Source: Sphingomonas canadensis (lineage in GTDB: Bacteria; Pseudomonadota; Alphaproteobacteria; Sphingomonadales; Sphingomonadaceae). From it: 51,509 nucleotides of DNA. The notes under the pieces are model-generated. The model was not told the origin of the DNA and did not search any database. It worked only from the letters and a program-made list of their open reading frames with translations. The position numbers and the translations under genes are program-made. Location: positions 1 through 51,509 of the forward strand of contig NZ_JAPDRA010000017.1 in assembly GCF_026013525.1 (NCBI RefSeq), in the 5' to 3' direction. Positions within the stretch are counted from its first letter, which is position 1; each line of letters begins with the position of its first letter. Of the stretch, positions 1 through 8,058 are shown one piece after another.

Positions 1-118
1 AGCATCGGCTCGATCCGATGCCATTGCGCTTCGCTCAACTCGTATCGCTTGATCCCCATGGTGCCTCCGCAACTGCAGAAACCCATGAATCAGACATCCC
101 TACCTTTGGGAATCCTCT
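1..118 (-). mobile_element. 5' end of an IS5-family insertion sequence with partial transposase
   Basis: A transposase gene starts at the ATG at 57-59 on the minus strand and runs leftward out of the window. The 19-20 visible residues (MGIKRYELSEAQW then HRIEPML) match the usual N-terminus of IS5-family DDE transposases, with the 'LSEAQW..IEPLL' motif. Upstream of the start, about 60 bp of non-coding sequence leads to a probable terminal repeat near 105-118 that reads, on the minus strand, GAGGATTCCCAAAGG. The hspQ stop codon lies only about 15 bp beyond, so the element inserted just downstream of hspQ. The exact end and the target duplication cannot be fixed because the other end is outside the window. 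Confidence 0.7.
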
Positions 119-133
119 GAATGTCGATACAGC

Positions 134-514
134 CTAATGCCGGTGGTGCGGCTTCAGCCGGTATTTGCCCGCGTCGTAGCCGTCGAACAGCCCGCCGATC
201 GCCGGATGGTCCACCGGATCGCCGCTGTCGTCGGACACCAGATTCTGCTGGCTGACATAGGCGATATAGGTCGAATCGGAATTTTCGGCGAGCAGGTGGT
301 AGAAGGGCTGGTCCTTGCGCGGGCGCACGTCTTCGGGGATCGCCTCATACCATTCGTCGCTGTTGGCGAAGACCGGATCGACGTCGAACACGACGCCGCG
401 GAAGTCGAACAGCCGGTGGCGCACCACCTCGCCGATGGCGAAGCGCGCATGGGCCACGGGGGGCATCGGCACCCCGGCCTCAAAGCTTTCGGAAGGGGTG
501 TGCATCGCGGTCAT
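134..514 (-). CDS. hspQ: Heat shock protein HspQ
   Basis: This 126-aa protein carries the HspQ/YccV hemimethylated-DNA-binding-type fold. The family core runs from about residue 23 (ARFAIGEVVRHRLFDFRGVVFDVDP) through 'QPFYHLLAE' and 'YVSQQNLV' to 'HPAIGGLFDGYDAGKYRLK'. In enterobacteria HspQ is a Lon substrate and allosteric activator, and it affects DnaA stability; the role here is inferred from family membership. The annotated start gives about 20 residues more than many homologs; the ATG at residue 4 or the Met at residue 17 are alternatives. The gene diverges from tRNA-Ser, and an IS5-type element sits directly downstream. Confidence 0.88.
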   Translation of the reverse strand: MTAMHTPSESFEAGVPMPPVAHARFAIGEVVRHRLFDFRGVVFDVDPVFANSDEWYEAIPEDVRPRKDQPFYHLLAENSDSTYIAYVSQQNLVSDDSGDPVDHPAIGGLFDGYDAGKYRLKPHHRH

Positions 515-520
515 GCACCC

Positions 521-548
521 AATCTAATGCGTTTGCGGCGGCGCACAA
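521..548 (-). promoter_or_regulatory. Candidate hspQ promoter
   Basis: On the minus strand TTGTGC (543-548) and TAGATT (521-526) are separated by 16 bp. The -10 lies only 6 bp before the ATG at 514, so a transcript from it would be nearly leaderless, or would favour a start inside the annotated frame. This is pattern matching only. Confidence 0.35.
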
Positions 549-557
549 GGACACAGC

Positions 558-586
558 TTGCGTGCCCCGGACGAACTCGCTAATGC
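558..586 (+). promoter_or_regulatory. Candidate tRNA-Ser promoter
   Basis: TTGCGT (558-563) and TAATGC (581-586) have an ideal 17-bp spacer and end 62 bp before the mature tRNA 5' end. They point at the tRNA and away from hspQ. Confidence 0.45.
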
Positions 587-648
587 CGCGCGCTCACCAG
601 CGATCCGCATCCGGTCCCGCACCGGGACAGGGATGCGATTTCCTCTGC

Positions 649-741
<93 letters not shown>

Positions 742-795
742 TAAAATTTCCGGTTTTCGCTGCCTCCAACATCCTGAAAACCTTGGAGGTTTTGG

Positions 796-810
796 GGGTT
801 CGAAACCCTC
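796..810 (+). repeat. T-arm-like repeat of the tRNA-Ser attachment region
   Basis: GGGTTCGAAACCCTC matches the T arm of the adjacent tRNA-Ser (713-727, GGGTTCGAATCCCTC) at 14 of 15 positions, in the same orientation. It lies inside the recombinase 3' region, where it encodes the GFRTP stretch. It could be the trace of an older attachment site absorbed into the gene, or chance combined with selection on the protein motif. Confidence 0.4.
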
Positions 811-1825
811 GATTCCGGGAATAGGAAAGCCGGTCAGCAAATGCGAGTTTGATGACCGTTTGCTTGTCTTCCAGACGTTCACTTTTCCAAAGATTTGAAG
901 GCTTTAATACGAACTGCATAGCGAGTTCGAACATTTCATCGAAGGGGCGCACCGGCTGACCGGAATTCCCGCAACGCTCGGCGAGAACAAGCTTCTCGCG
1001 TTCGAGCGCGTCGATGCGCCGTTCATAGGCAGCGGCAACCGACTCGTTGGTGGCTGCGACCGCACGATTGACAAGGCGGGCGATCTCTTCGTCGGCTGCC
1101 TCAATGGCCCGCCTAAATACGGCGGCAGATTTGTGCGCCTGCTTGCGTTGCAGTTCCCACCCATCGCGGAACATGGCCTTCACGATCTTCACGAGTGATG
1201 GAGAGGCTTCCAGCCCTTCCAGCAGTTGCTCAAACTGGCCTTCGATCTCTGCGCGGCGAATTGATTTGCCACGGCTGACGCAGGCGCGATTGAAGCACAT
1301 GTAATAGCCGTGCCGATCGCCTGTTTTGCTCCGTGACCAGCTTGCCGTCAGAGGACGCTCGCAGTCGGCGCAGCACACCGCGCCGCGAAGCGGAAAGTCC
1401 GCGCTGATGTCTGGACGTGCCGGCGCGTAAGCCCGTCCCTTGAGACGGGCCTGAACCTTTTCGAAGGTGGCAAAGTCGATAAGACCATCATGCTTGCCCT
1501 TGCGCAGCGATACGCCCCATTCGGGGCGCTGCACCATTCCTGCGTACAAAGGGTGAGTCAGAATCTCGTTCACATATTGATTGCGGACCTCGCCCTTGGC
1601 GTTCCGCGGAAACTCCGGTCGCGCTTCAAAGAAGCGCTTCACTTCCGCCTGCGTCTGAAACCGCCCGCTGGCGTATCCTTCCAACGCCTCCTGGATGATC
1701 GAGGCGAAAGGCTCGTCGCGCACCAGCAGCTTGCCGTGACCTTCAAACCTCTCATAGCGGTAGCCCAGACACGCGATGAACGGCCAATATCCCTGCCGTA
1801 GACGAGCCTCCATGCGGTTGCGGGT

Positions 1826-2108
1826 CGCCGCCCAGCGCACGAACCGGTTGTAGAGCGTCTTTCTCGGACCATAGCAGGTCGGCGCATCGACCCAGCGCCC
1901 GCCCGATTTCAAGACGTGGATGATGCCGCTGATCACGCGACGATCATCAACCCGGCCAACGCCCCGCACCTTGTCCGGCAGCAGCGGCCGAAGCCGCTCA
2001 AACTGTGCCTCACTCAACCAAAACTCGCTCAAATCCACGCTCCTGCTGTCGCGGAGCTTGAATCACACCTCAGCCGCCAAGGGAACCCCGTTTATGGGTC
2101 CTGACCCT
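1826..2108 (-). mobile_element. IS5-family remnant inserted in the recombinase
   Basis: Transposase residues 1-71 are encoded from 2038 down to about 1826. The upstream non-coding end extends to the palindromic GGGTCCTGACCC at 2096-2107, which probably marks the terminal repeat. The rest of the transposase and the other terminus are missing, so the IS was truncated by a deletion that also removed the start of the recombinase. This transposase differs from the one at the window's left edge (FWLSEAQFERLRP versus RYELSEAQWHRIEP), so two IS types are involved. Confidence 0.68.
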
Positions 2109-2291
2109 AAAACGCCTGCAAGGAGGGCAACATGCCCGATGCACAAGATCACGGATCGCCTCGCCGTCCGGACTCGGCATTCTCGGCTCTAATGCGGGCG
2201 CTGGTCGATCCCGCGCGGCGAGGCGCTGCGCGAGTTCCTCCCGCGTCGGGATCGAAGGGAACGTGCCCGCAAACTTGTCTCGTTGCGTCAC
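2108..2291 (-). pseudogene. N-terminal fragment of an unknown island protein, cut by the IS
   Basis: The frame opens with GTG at 2291, overlapping the stop of the preceding remnant (GTGA). It encodes a polar peptide (MTQRDKFAGTFPSIPTREEL, then RLAARDRP, then SPDGEAIRDLVHR). Homology-free coding continues into the IS5 end near 2108 and terminates at 2070. I do not recognise the family. The translational overlap with the gene before it suggests it was a genuine operon member before truncation. Confidence 0.4.
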
Positions 2292-2649
2292 CGATCAGGT
2301 TCTTGCGAGCCGCGTTCCTGCCCTTCCTTGTTCTTGCTCAGGGTGGCGTTCACGTCTTGCGGCGTCCGAAGCGTGAGCCGCCCGTCCAGCGGCGTGGCAT
2401 CGAGCACGACGTTGAATCCGTTCCCGTCGCGGTGTGCGAAGGCCGAACCGCCCGGAGGCCTGCAACGTCGAAACGGCGGGCGGCGGGAGGAAGGTTGTCA
2501 CTCAAACGAGCCGTGACAATCAGCCGCTCGGCCTCGTCCAGCTCTTCCTGGGTGCGGCAATTCAGCTTGTTGATGAGAACGTCGCTGCCCGGATAGCGCA
2601 AGCGCCGATATTCGCGCTCTTCCTGCGCAGACCGGGTATATTCGTTCAT
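2288..2649 (-). pseudogene. Truncated Fic toxin fused out of frame to another small gene's 3' end
   Basis: From the ATG at 2649 the first 68 residues match Fic/DOC proteins upstream of their active site: YPGSDVLINKLN, then TQEELDEAERLIVTARLS, then LPPAARRFDVAGLRAV. A Fic protein would continue with 'H.HLF.DVYDWAG' and the catalytic HPFxxGN motif, but these are absent. Instead, from about 2446 a different frame reads FAHRDGNGFNVVLDATPL, then DGRLTLRTP, ending at 2288-2290. That sequence is typical of the C-terminal half of a small conserved plasmid/ICE protein of unknown role. A deletion joined the two. The start overlaps the antitoxin stop by 4 bp (ATGA), the normal layout of Fic/VbhA modules. 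AMP-transfer activity must be lost. Confidence 0.72.
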
Positions 2650-2873
2650 TCGGCCGCGACGGTACGGGCTCGTCTGGAGGCAAGGAATTCCTTAAGGCGG
2701 GTAACGCGCTCATCGCGATCAACGCCGCGCACGATGAGGTCGCGCAGCAAGGCTTCACCCTCGGGATCGGGCGGGATGCCTTCTATGTCGGCGTCGATCA
2801 GCCCTTGCTCGAACCGCTGCAAGCGGCCGGAAATGCTGTCGTCGCTGAACCTGATCGGCGCTTTCTTGTCCAT
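2646..2873 (-). CDS. VbhA-like antitoxin of the Fic module
   Basis: This 75-aa protein resembles the small class I Fic antitoxins (VbhA family), which block ATP binding in the toxin by inserting an (S/T)xxxE(G/N) helix. The equivalent stretch is D27-A-D-I-E31-G32, followed by 'IPPDPEGEALLRDLIVRGVD' as in VbhA ('LEPDP...'). The key Glu and Gly are kept, but the Ser/Thr is Asp. The toxin gene it overlaps is truncated, so this looks like a surviving orphan antitoxin. It could still neutralise a related Fic protein elsewhere. No Shine-Dalgarno sequence is visible before the ATG. Confidence 0.7.
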   Translation of the reverse strand: MDKKAPIRFSDDSISGRLQRFEQGLIDADIEGIPPDPEGEALLRDLIVRGVDRDERVTRLKEFLASRRARTVAAE

Positions 2874-2878
2874 ATTCT

Positions 2879-2909
2879 ATATTACCACGAATTCCCGGTT
2901 GGGGTCCAA
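2879..2909 (-). promoter_or_regulatory. Candidate promoter of the antitoxin-toxin pair, possibly leaderless
   Basis: TAATAT (2879-2884) lies 5 bp before the antitoxin ATG, with TTGGAC (2904-2909) 19 bp upstream of it. The spacer is long, but the -10 is close to consensus in an AT-rich patch. Transcription from it would start at about the ATG, which fits the lack of a ribosome binding site. Confidence 0.35.
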
Positions 2910-3046
2910 TGCCTCGCACGGCAAGCGCCTTGCCATTCTGGCAATCACCTGTGCCTGTTATGTAATCCCGTTCACAGCGCGGCCAAGCCGCAAGGCTTGT
3001 TGTATGGACGTGCCGAAACTGGGCATAATCGCCGCAGGGCCGAGCG

Positions 3047-3682
3047 ATGACGGAATTCTACGCAGAACTGAAAGGCTGGCAGACTGCCATCGGGGCGACG
3101 CTCGGTTTCGTGGCCTTGGTGGTCGGCGCGCTCGTAAATTTCCATTTGAATCGACGCCGCGATCAACGTCTTCGCAACGAGGAGATCGCATCGACCGCCT
3201 TGGCGCTATATGGCGAAATCCTCCTGCTTCGCGAAAGCACCGCGCGGTTGGCACAGTTCGTCGGCGCGCGCTACCTGCGGTCGGGTTTTCAAGGCGGCGA
3301 AGATGATTTCGACAGGTACTTCCGTGAAATGGTCGAAATCCCCGCACCCCGCCTGTTTCCGGCGCTGGCCCCCAAAATTGGATTGCTTCCTCCCTCAATC
3401 GCGCTCGAAGTCAGCAAGTTCTACTTTCGTATCGAGGAGGCGCAGACTTGGCTGCCCCGGCTCGAAGAAAATCCCGACCGAAAATACTCATACAGCGTTG
3501 CGCACGTGCTCCAGCCTGCGGTTGACGCGGTGGACCTCGTTGAGTCTGCCCTTCGGGAAATCGAAGAGCTGACAGGAATCGAGCCCGCGAAGCTGTCGCT
3601 CGATATTGGAAAGGCCAAATCGGCTCTTTCAATGGAAGACGATTTCCACGCGGAGCAGGCGGCTTCGAGCGGCGCGTCGTGA
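3047..3682 (+). CDS. Membrane-anchored protein of unknown function (island cargo 1)
   Basis: This 211-aa protein has a single strong N-terminal membrane segment (about residues 13-33, TAIGATLGFVALVVGALVNF) followed by basic residues NRRRDQR. This predicts an N-out anchor with a cytoplasmic, mostly helical domain. No catalytic motif is evident. The next gene has the same architecture, and the pair lies head-to-tail inside the mobile element, opposite in strand to all its other genes. That placement and the lower GC suggest recently acquired cargo, perhaps a two-gene defence or exclusion pair; the function is unknown. Confidence 0.6.
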   Translation: MTEFYAELKGWQTAIGATLGFVALVVGALVNFHLNRRRDQRLRNEEIASTALALYGEILLLRESTARLAQFVGARYLRSGFQGGEDDFDRYFREMVEIPAPRLFPALAPKIGLLPPSIALEVSKFYFRIEEAQTWLPRLEENPDRKYSYSVAHVLQPAVDAVDLVESALREIEELTGIEPAKLSLDIGKAKSALSMEDDFHAEQAASSGAS

Positions 3683-3708
3683 AGCCCTGATGACGGAGTT
3701 CGATAGCA

Positions 3709-4473
3709 ATGCAGATTTTTCCCGGCGGACCCGGTCTGTGGGAAGTCCTCATCCCCACCCTTGCTGGGATCATCGGCGCGCTCGCGGGCGGCATTCCGTC
3801 CTATTTCCTGGCGCAACGGGCTTCAAAGGAAGTTCTTGAACGCGACAGGCAAAGCCGCCTCGACAAAGAGCAAGGCGCCGCTCACCGCGCATTCGTCAAA
3901 CTATGCATCCTCTCGAACTCGCTCGCGGACTTTCACAATCAGGTCGAGGAGATGATCGCCCGGGCCGAACGGGACGGTCATACAGACATGTTGCTTCACG
4001 AGCGCATTTCATCCTTTGCAGGGGTCGAGCGGGAGTTGACTCCGGATTTCGAAGCCGAAGAACTAGCGCTTTTTGTCAGCGCGAAGCAGACCGAATATGT
4101 TGATGACCTCATTCTCCTGCCCCGCCGTCACCGCGCCGCTATCGAAAGCCTTTCAACCTTTGGACTGTTGAAGACCGAATTTCACTATCGCGTCGCCGAG
4201 AAGGGATCCACCACCCGCGATCAAACCGGAGTTTCCCGGACGATCGCGCGGATGACGACAGGCGAAGCGAATAGGGTTCGCCTACAGTCCGAGGAACTAG
4301 AATTGTTCGCGACCGCCATGCGTAAGCAACTCCGCGAATTCGCGGAATTCGGAGAGAGCGTCGCCAACCGCTACGGCGATATCGTTCGTGCCTACTTTGA
4401 CGACGCTTCCATGGTCGGGATCGGCCGTAAGGAACCTGTTGGCGGCGAGCCCCCGGAATCCACTCAAGCGTAG
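3709..4473 (+). CDS. Membrane-anchored protein of unknown function (island cargo 2)
   Basis: This 254-aa protein has an N-terminal membrane segment at about residues 12-34 (VLIPTLAGIIGALAGGIPSY), then a charged, coiled-coil-like stretch (SKEVLERDRQSRLDKEQ) and a helical cytoplasmic domain rich in Glu and Arg. It begins 26 bp after the stop of the preceding gene and repeats its layout: one TM, then a soluble helical domain. The two are probably co-transcribed and may work together. No enzyme motif is recognised. An upstream in-frame start is not needed, because the ATG at 3709 places the TM at the N-terminus as in gene 1. Confidence 0.6.
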   Translation: MQIFPGGPGLWEVLIPTLAGIIGALAGGIPSYFLAQRASKEVLERDRQSRLDKEQGAAHRAFVKLCILSNSLADFHNQVEEMIARAERDGHTDMLLHERISSFAGVERELTPDFEAEELALFVSAKQTEYVDDLILLPRRHRAAIESLSTFGLLKTEFHYRVAEKGSTTRDQTGVSRTIARMTTGEANRVRLQSEELELFATAMRKQLREFAEFGESVANRYGDIVRAYFDDASMVGIGRKEPVGGEPPESTQA

Positions 4474-4545
4474 CACGCATGGTTTGCTGAGCATCGACAG
4501 GACGTCCAGTTCGGCGTCGTCGCCGCCACGCGCTGCTATGACAAA

Positions 4546-5142
4546 TCAGTACCGACATGCTGCTTTCCGCGTCGCGGCTTGGTAGAATGCCCCATGGCCG
4601 ATCAGGACGATGTAGAAGACAAGAAAGACCCGCGTATGCTGCCACTCTTCCAGCGTGAAGTTGCGCACGTCGCGCGGCTTGCTCTCCATCAGCCCGTCCG
4701 GCATCCGCCATTGGCGCTCGATGAAGATGTCGCGGGAAAGCGCGGTGAGCTTGCGCTTGGTGTGGGAGAGCTGAACCGCCCTCATTTTTTCCGCATCGAT
4801 CCGGCTCCACACGGCATGCGCATGACGCCGCCCTTCCTTTTCGTGGAACACAATGGCGCGCGGTTGGCCTGTAAGCCCCAGCTGGGCTTCCGCCCGGTTA
4901 ATCGTCTGCTCGAACTCGGAGGTGCTGACCTGCTTCTCGGGCGGCGGGTTGATGCTCAACGAAAAGAGGTGCTGCTTGCAGCGCGTTCCCCGGCTGATCG
5001 CGTAGCTCTCGTTGAGCGCGGACATGAGATTGTCGGAAACGAAGCCGCGCAACTCGTGAACCTGCACATGATCGTTTTCCTGCTTGAGCAGGTGAAGTGC
5101 GAGGTTTTTCGCACCCCCGCGCTGGTTGCCGACGAGGATCAT
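4546..5142 (-). pseudogene. Truncated relaxase (MobA/VirD2-like)
   Basis: The first about 168 residues match the N-terminal relaxase domain that nicks oriT: 'MILVGNQRGGAKNLALHLL', the 'HVQVHELRGF' block, and the metal-binding region H100...RRH107AH109AVWSRID (motif III HxH). The frame then loses similarity at about residue 170 ('LEEWQ'), and the last about 30 residues are unrelated. Family members are normally well over 300 aa with a C-terminal helicase, primase or unknown region, so this is a fragment. It begins 5 bp after the MobC-like gene, the usual mobilization operon order. Mobilization in cis is unlikely unless the remaining domain still nicks. Confidence 0.8.
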
Positions 5143-5146
5143 AGCG

Positions 5147-5569
5147 TTATTCCGCCCTGATCCCCAGCGCCCGGATAAGGTCGCAGCGCATCAGGGCGAT
5201 GTCGGCACACGCCTGCCTAAGCGATGAAGCGAGCTCAGGGCCAAGTTCCACCGTTCCCGTGCGCACGGCTTCCGTGATGGTGCTCAGGTTCGGCGCAAGG
5301 TTCGATTGGCCCAATAGGGCAAGGATTCTGGCAAGGGCCACACGGTCAAGGTTGGGCTGCTTCCGGTGCTGACGGCGCTTTCCGGGCGTATCGAGCAGCC
5401 TGGAACGGACGTAGGAACTAAGCGTCAGGGTGCCCGCCTCCTGTTCGAGCCATGCCCGCTCTTCGGTGGTCACGCGAATAGAGATGGGCCGGGGTGCCCT
5501 ATCTCGGCGCTTGGTGGCATTGGCAGGGGAGGCGGCCACGGTGAAATGTGATTGGAGCGGCTGCATCAT
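5147..5569 (-). CDS. MobC-like mobilization accessory protein
   Basis: This 140-aa basic protein starts with a ribbon-helix-helix-like segment (RPISIRVTTEERAWLEQEAG) followed by 'LSSYVRSRLL', which is typical of MobC/MbeC relaxosome proteins that bind near oriT and help the relaxase open the DNA. The C-terminal helical part (NLDRVALARILALLGQSNLA, then NLSTITEAV) also fits. It lies directly upstream of the relaxase fragment on the same strand. Length and order are normal, so this gene appears intact although its partner is not. Confidence 0.78.
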   Translation of the reverse strand: MMQPLQSHFTVAASPANATKRRDRAPRPISIRVTTEERAWLEQEAGTLTLSSYVRSRLLDTPGKRRQHRKQPNLDRVALARILALLGQSNLAPNLSTITEAVRTGTVELGPELASSLRQACADIALMRCDLIRALGIRAE

Positions 5570-5712
5570 GGCTGCGGCTCCGCTTCCAGATCGCGGCGAT
5601 TTTTCTGCAGGGCTTCAAGCTGGCGGTTATAGTCGGCCAGTTCCTCAAACAGGTCCGAGAGAGGGATTCCGGCAATGAATGAGTTCGAAGAGTCTCCCCT
5701 TCTCTCCGCCAC
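5566..5712 (-). CDS. Small ORF beginning at attR, translationally coupled to the MobC-like gene
   Basis: A 48-codon frame opens with GTG at 5712, inside the attR direct repeat. It ends in a TGA at 5566-5568 that overlaps the MobC start. Its C-terminal part (LSDLFEELADYNRQLEALQK, then NRRDLEAEPQ) is helical and charged, with natural codon use. The first about 12 codons come from the att site, so the original start may lie at a later codon or have been outside the element. It is not recognised; it is likely a small mobilization accessory protein. Confidence 0.5.
   Translation of the reverse strand: MAERRGDSSNSFIAGIPLSDLFEELADYNRQLEALQKNRRDLEAEPQP
5702..5711 (+). repeat. attR: copy of the tRNA-Ser 3' end
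   Basis: CTCTCCGCCA duplicates 729-738 in direct orientation. No tRNA body precedes it, so it is the far boundary of the integrated element. Chromosomal sequence (the thiolase 3' region) resumes right after it. Confidence 0.7.
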
Positions 5713-5729
5713 ATCTTGTTTGAGCCTCA

Positions 5730-5754
5730 GGCGTCGGCGGCGGCATCCGACGCC
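5730..5754. other. Perfect 8-bp hairpin between the island and the thiolase gene
   Basis: GGCGTCGG and CCGACGCC flank a 9-nt loop, about 115 nt past the thiolase stop on the minus strand. There is no T-tract, so a role as a terminator is uncertain. The rest of 5712-5868 shows no gene. Confidence 0.3.
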
Positions 5755-5868
5755 TTGGCCTTCCTCGCATAAGCTCGAGCGGCCGGGGCGATGGGGCGCC
5801 GGTCTCGACCCTCCTCAGGCTCCCTGCGCCGCCTTGCTCCACCGCGACCGGCCGCACGCGGCTCCGGA

Positions 5869-7086
5869 TCAGCCGCCGCAGCGCTCGAACACCGCGGCGA
5901 GGCCCTGGCCGCCGCCGATGCACATCGTCTCCAGGCCATAGCGCGCCTCGCGCCGGTCCATCTCGCGCAGCAGCGTGGCGAGGATGCGCCCGCCGGTGGC
6001 GCCCAGCGGATGGCCGAGCGAGATGCCCGATCCGTTGACGTTGATCCGCGCGAAATCCTCTGCCCCCAGGCCCCATTCGCGCGCGCAGGCCAGCACCTGC
6101 GAGGCGAAGGCCTCGTTCAGCTCGATCAGGTCGATGTCGGCCAGCCTGAGCCCGGCGCGGCCCAGCGCCTTGGCGACGGCGGGGACCGGGCCGATGCCCA
6201 TCGTCTTGGGCGGCACGCCCGCCAGCGCCCAGGACACCATCCGCGCATAGGGCTTCAGCCCCAGCGCCTCGGCCTTCTCGCGCGTGGTGACGATGGCGGC
6301 GGAGGCGCCGTCGTTCTGGCCGCTGGCGTTGCCGGCGGTGACGGTGCTTTCCGGGTCCTTGGCCACCAGCGGCTTGAGCGCGGCGAGCCCCTCCGCGGTG
6401 ATGCCGCGGCGGGGGTGCTCGTCGGTGTCGATGGTCACCGTCTCCTTGCGGCCGGGCACGGCGACGGGAACGATTTCCTGCGCGAAGATGCCGGTGTCCT
6501 GCGCGGCGATGGCGCGGCGGTGGCTTTCGGCGGCGAGCGCGTCCTGCTCCTCACGCGGGATCGCATAGTCGCGGCGCAGGTTCTCGGCGGTCTCGATCAT
6601 GCCGCCGGGCACCGGGAAGTTGCGGCCGCCGGCGGTGACGCGCCCGCGCGCCAGCCCGTCGTCGAACGCCATGCCGCCGGCCGGGATGCCCCAGCGGAAC
6701 TTCGTCGAATAGAACAGCGCGTTGCTCATCGACTCCGCGCCGCCCGCCAGGACGAGGTCCGAGCCGCCGGTCGCGACCTGCATCACCGCATAGATCAGCG
6801 CCTGGAGCCCCGAGCCGCAGCGGCGATCGATCTGGATGCCGCCGGCTTCGATCGGCAGCCCGGCGTCGAGCCCGACGACGCGGCCGAGCGCGGGGGCGTC
6901 CATCGAAGGATAGCATTGCGCGAACAGCACATCGTCCACCTGATCGACCGGCAGCCCCGTGCGATCGATCAGCCCGCGCACCACCGCGGCGCCCAGTTCA
7001 TGTGCGTGCAGCGTCTTGAACACGCCGCCGAAGCGGCCGACGGGCGTGCGCAGGGGCTCGCAGATCACAGTCTCACGCAAACTCAT
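5869..7086 (-). CDS. Acetyl-CoA acyltransferase (thiolase)
   Basis: This 405-aa thiolase uses the ATG at 7086; the frame is open further upstream, but the family N-terminus 'VICEPLRTPVGRFGG' starts here. The acyl-accepting nucleophile is C90 in 'DRRCGSGLQA'. The C-terminal His of 'GHPLGATGGRI' (about residue 357) and the Cys of 'TMCIGGGQG' (about 387) complete the active site. The family cleaves 3-ketoacyl-CoA or condenses two acyl-CoAs; the chain-length preference cannot be read from the sequence. The start overlaps the stop of the MaoC-type hydratase gene by 4 bp, so the pair is translationally coupled and likely serves one acyl-CoA degradation route. Confidence 0.9.
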   Translation of the reverse strand: MSLRETVICEPLRTPVGRFGGVFKTLHAHELGAAVVRGLIDRTGLPVDQVDDVLFAQCYPSMDAPALGRVVGLDAGLPIEAGGIQIDRRCGSGLQALIYAVMQVATGGSDLVLAGGAESMSNALFYSTKFRWGIPAGGMAFDDGLARGRVTAGGRNFPVPGGMIETAENLRRDYAIPREEQDALAAESHRRAIAAQDTGIFAQEIVPVAVPGRKETVTIDTDEHPRRGITAEGLAALKPLVAKDPESTVTAGNASGQNDGASAAIVTTREKAEALGLKPYARMVSWALAGVPPKTMGIGPVPAVAKALGRAGLRLADIDLIELNEAFASQVLACAREWGLGAEDFARINVNGSGISLGHPLGATGGRILATLLREMDRREARYGLETMCIGGGQGLAAVFERCGG

Positions 7087-7925
7087 TCTCCTTCGATCGT
7101 CGCGGTCATGGCGGGGGTGCCGGCGGGGCCGGCGGTCCATAGCTCGGTCCGGCCGCCGCCGCGGGCCAGGTTGAGCGTGAAGGGATCGACATCGAACAGC
7201 GGCGCACGGGCGCGATAGGCGAAGCCGGTGACGCGCGCGCCGGGATGTTCGCGCAGATAGAGATCGACCAGCAGCGTGGCGCAGAGCGGGCCATGGACGA
7301 CCAGGCCGGGATAGCCCTCCACCCCGCAGGCATAGTCGCGGTCGTAATGGATGCGGTGGCCGTTGAAGGTAAGCGCCGAATAGCGGAAAAGGATAACCGG
7401 ATCAGCGAGATAGCTTCGGGTAATCTCCGCCGCGCGGGGAGGGGGAGGCGGGGCCGCCGGGGCGGGCGATCCGGGCGCGGCATGGCCGCGATAGACGATG
7501 TCGTGCCGCTCCTCGATCGCCACTGCGCCATCGACGAGGATGCGGTGATCGACTGCGACGAACACCATCTCGCCGCTGGCGCCGGTCTTGTGGCTGACGT
7601 CGCCGATGGTCGAGACGCGCTCGATCGCGGCGCCGATGGGCACGGGCGCGCGGAAGCTGACGGTGCCGCCCGCCCACATCCGGCGCGGCAGCGGCACGGG
7701 GGGCAGGAAGCCGCCGCGATGGGGATGGCCGTCCGCCGCCAGCCCGGACTGGAGCGCGGTGGGCAGGAAGTAGAGCCAGTGCCCCAGCGGCGGCACCTCA
7801 CCCGCGCGCCAGGGCGGAGAGCTGTGATCAAGAAGGGCTGCAAGTCCCTGTAAAGGCTCGGGATTGGCTCGGCCGGAAACACGCTCTTCGCGGCCGATCC
7901 AGCGCTTCAGAAGTTCGATGTCCAC
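7083..7925 (-). CDS. MaoC-like / mesaconyl-C4-CoA hydratase-type dehydratase
   Basis: This 280-aa protein has two hot-dog halves, like FAS1-type dehydratases and mesaconyl- or itaconyl-CoA hydratases. The N-terminal half has 'GHWLYFLP', 'GGFLPPVPLPRRMWAGG' and 'ERVSTIGDVSHKTG'. The C-terminal half has 'LFRYSALTFNGHRIHYDRDY' and 'YPGLVVHGPL', which hold the conserved hydratase residues. Such enzymes add water to 2,3-unsaturated CoA esters. With a thiolase downstream and a CitE-like lyase divergent upstream, a branched dicarboxylyl-CoA route (itaconate- or mesaconate-like) is possible, but no CoA transferase is present here to confirm it. Confidence 0.82.
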   Translation of the reverse strand: MDIELLKRWIGREERVSGRANPEPLQGLAALLDHSSPPWRAGEVPPLGHWLYFLPTALQSGLAADGHPHRGGFLPPVPLPRRMWAGGTVSFRAPVPIGAAIERVSTIGDVSHKTGASGEMVFVAVDHRILVDGAVAIEERHDIVYRGHAAPGSPAPAAPPPPPRAAEITRSYLADPVILFRYSALTFNGHRIHYDRDYACGVEGYPGLVVHGPLCATLLVDLYLREHPGARVTGFAYRARAPLFDVDPFTLNLARGGGRTELWTAGPAGTPAMTATIEGE

Positions 7926-8058
7926 CTGGTCCTCCGCGCGGCCTTATGGGACAAGAGGCGGCGCCTGTCCCCGGCCTGCGCGAAAAAAACCGGAAGCGGC
8001 GCGGCTTTGGATCTGCGGCGCATATTGCGTTGGATCGCGGGCCGCGCGAAGAGGCGGT

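Noticed and set aside
5791..7218. Plus-strand frame of 475 codons opposite the thiolase
   Set aside because: Antisense shadow of the thiolase and MaoC genes; no domain and no start context.
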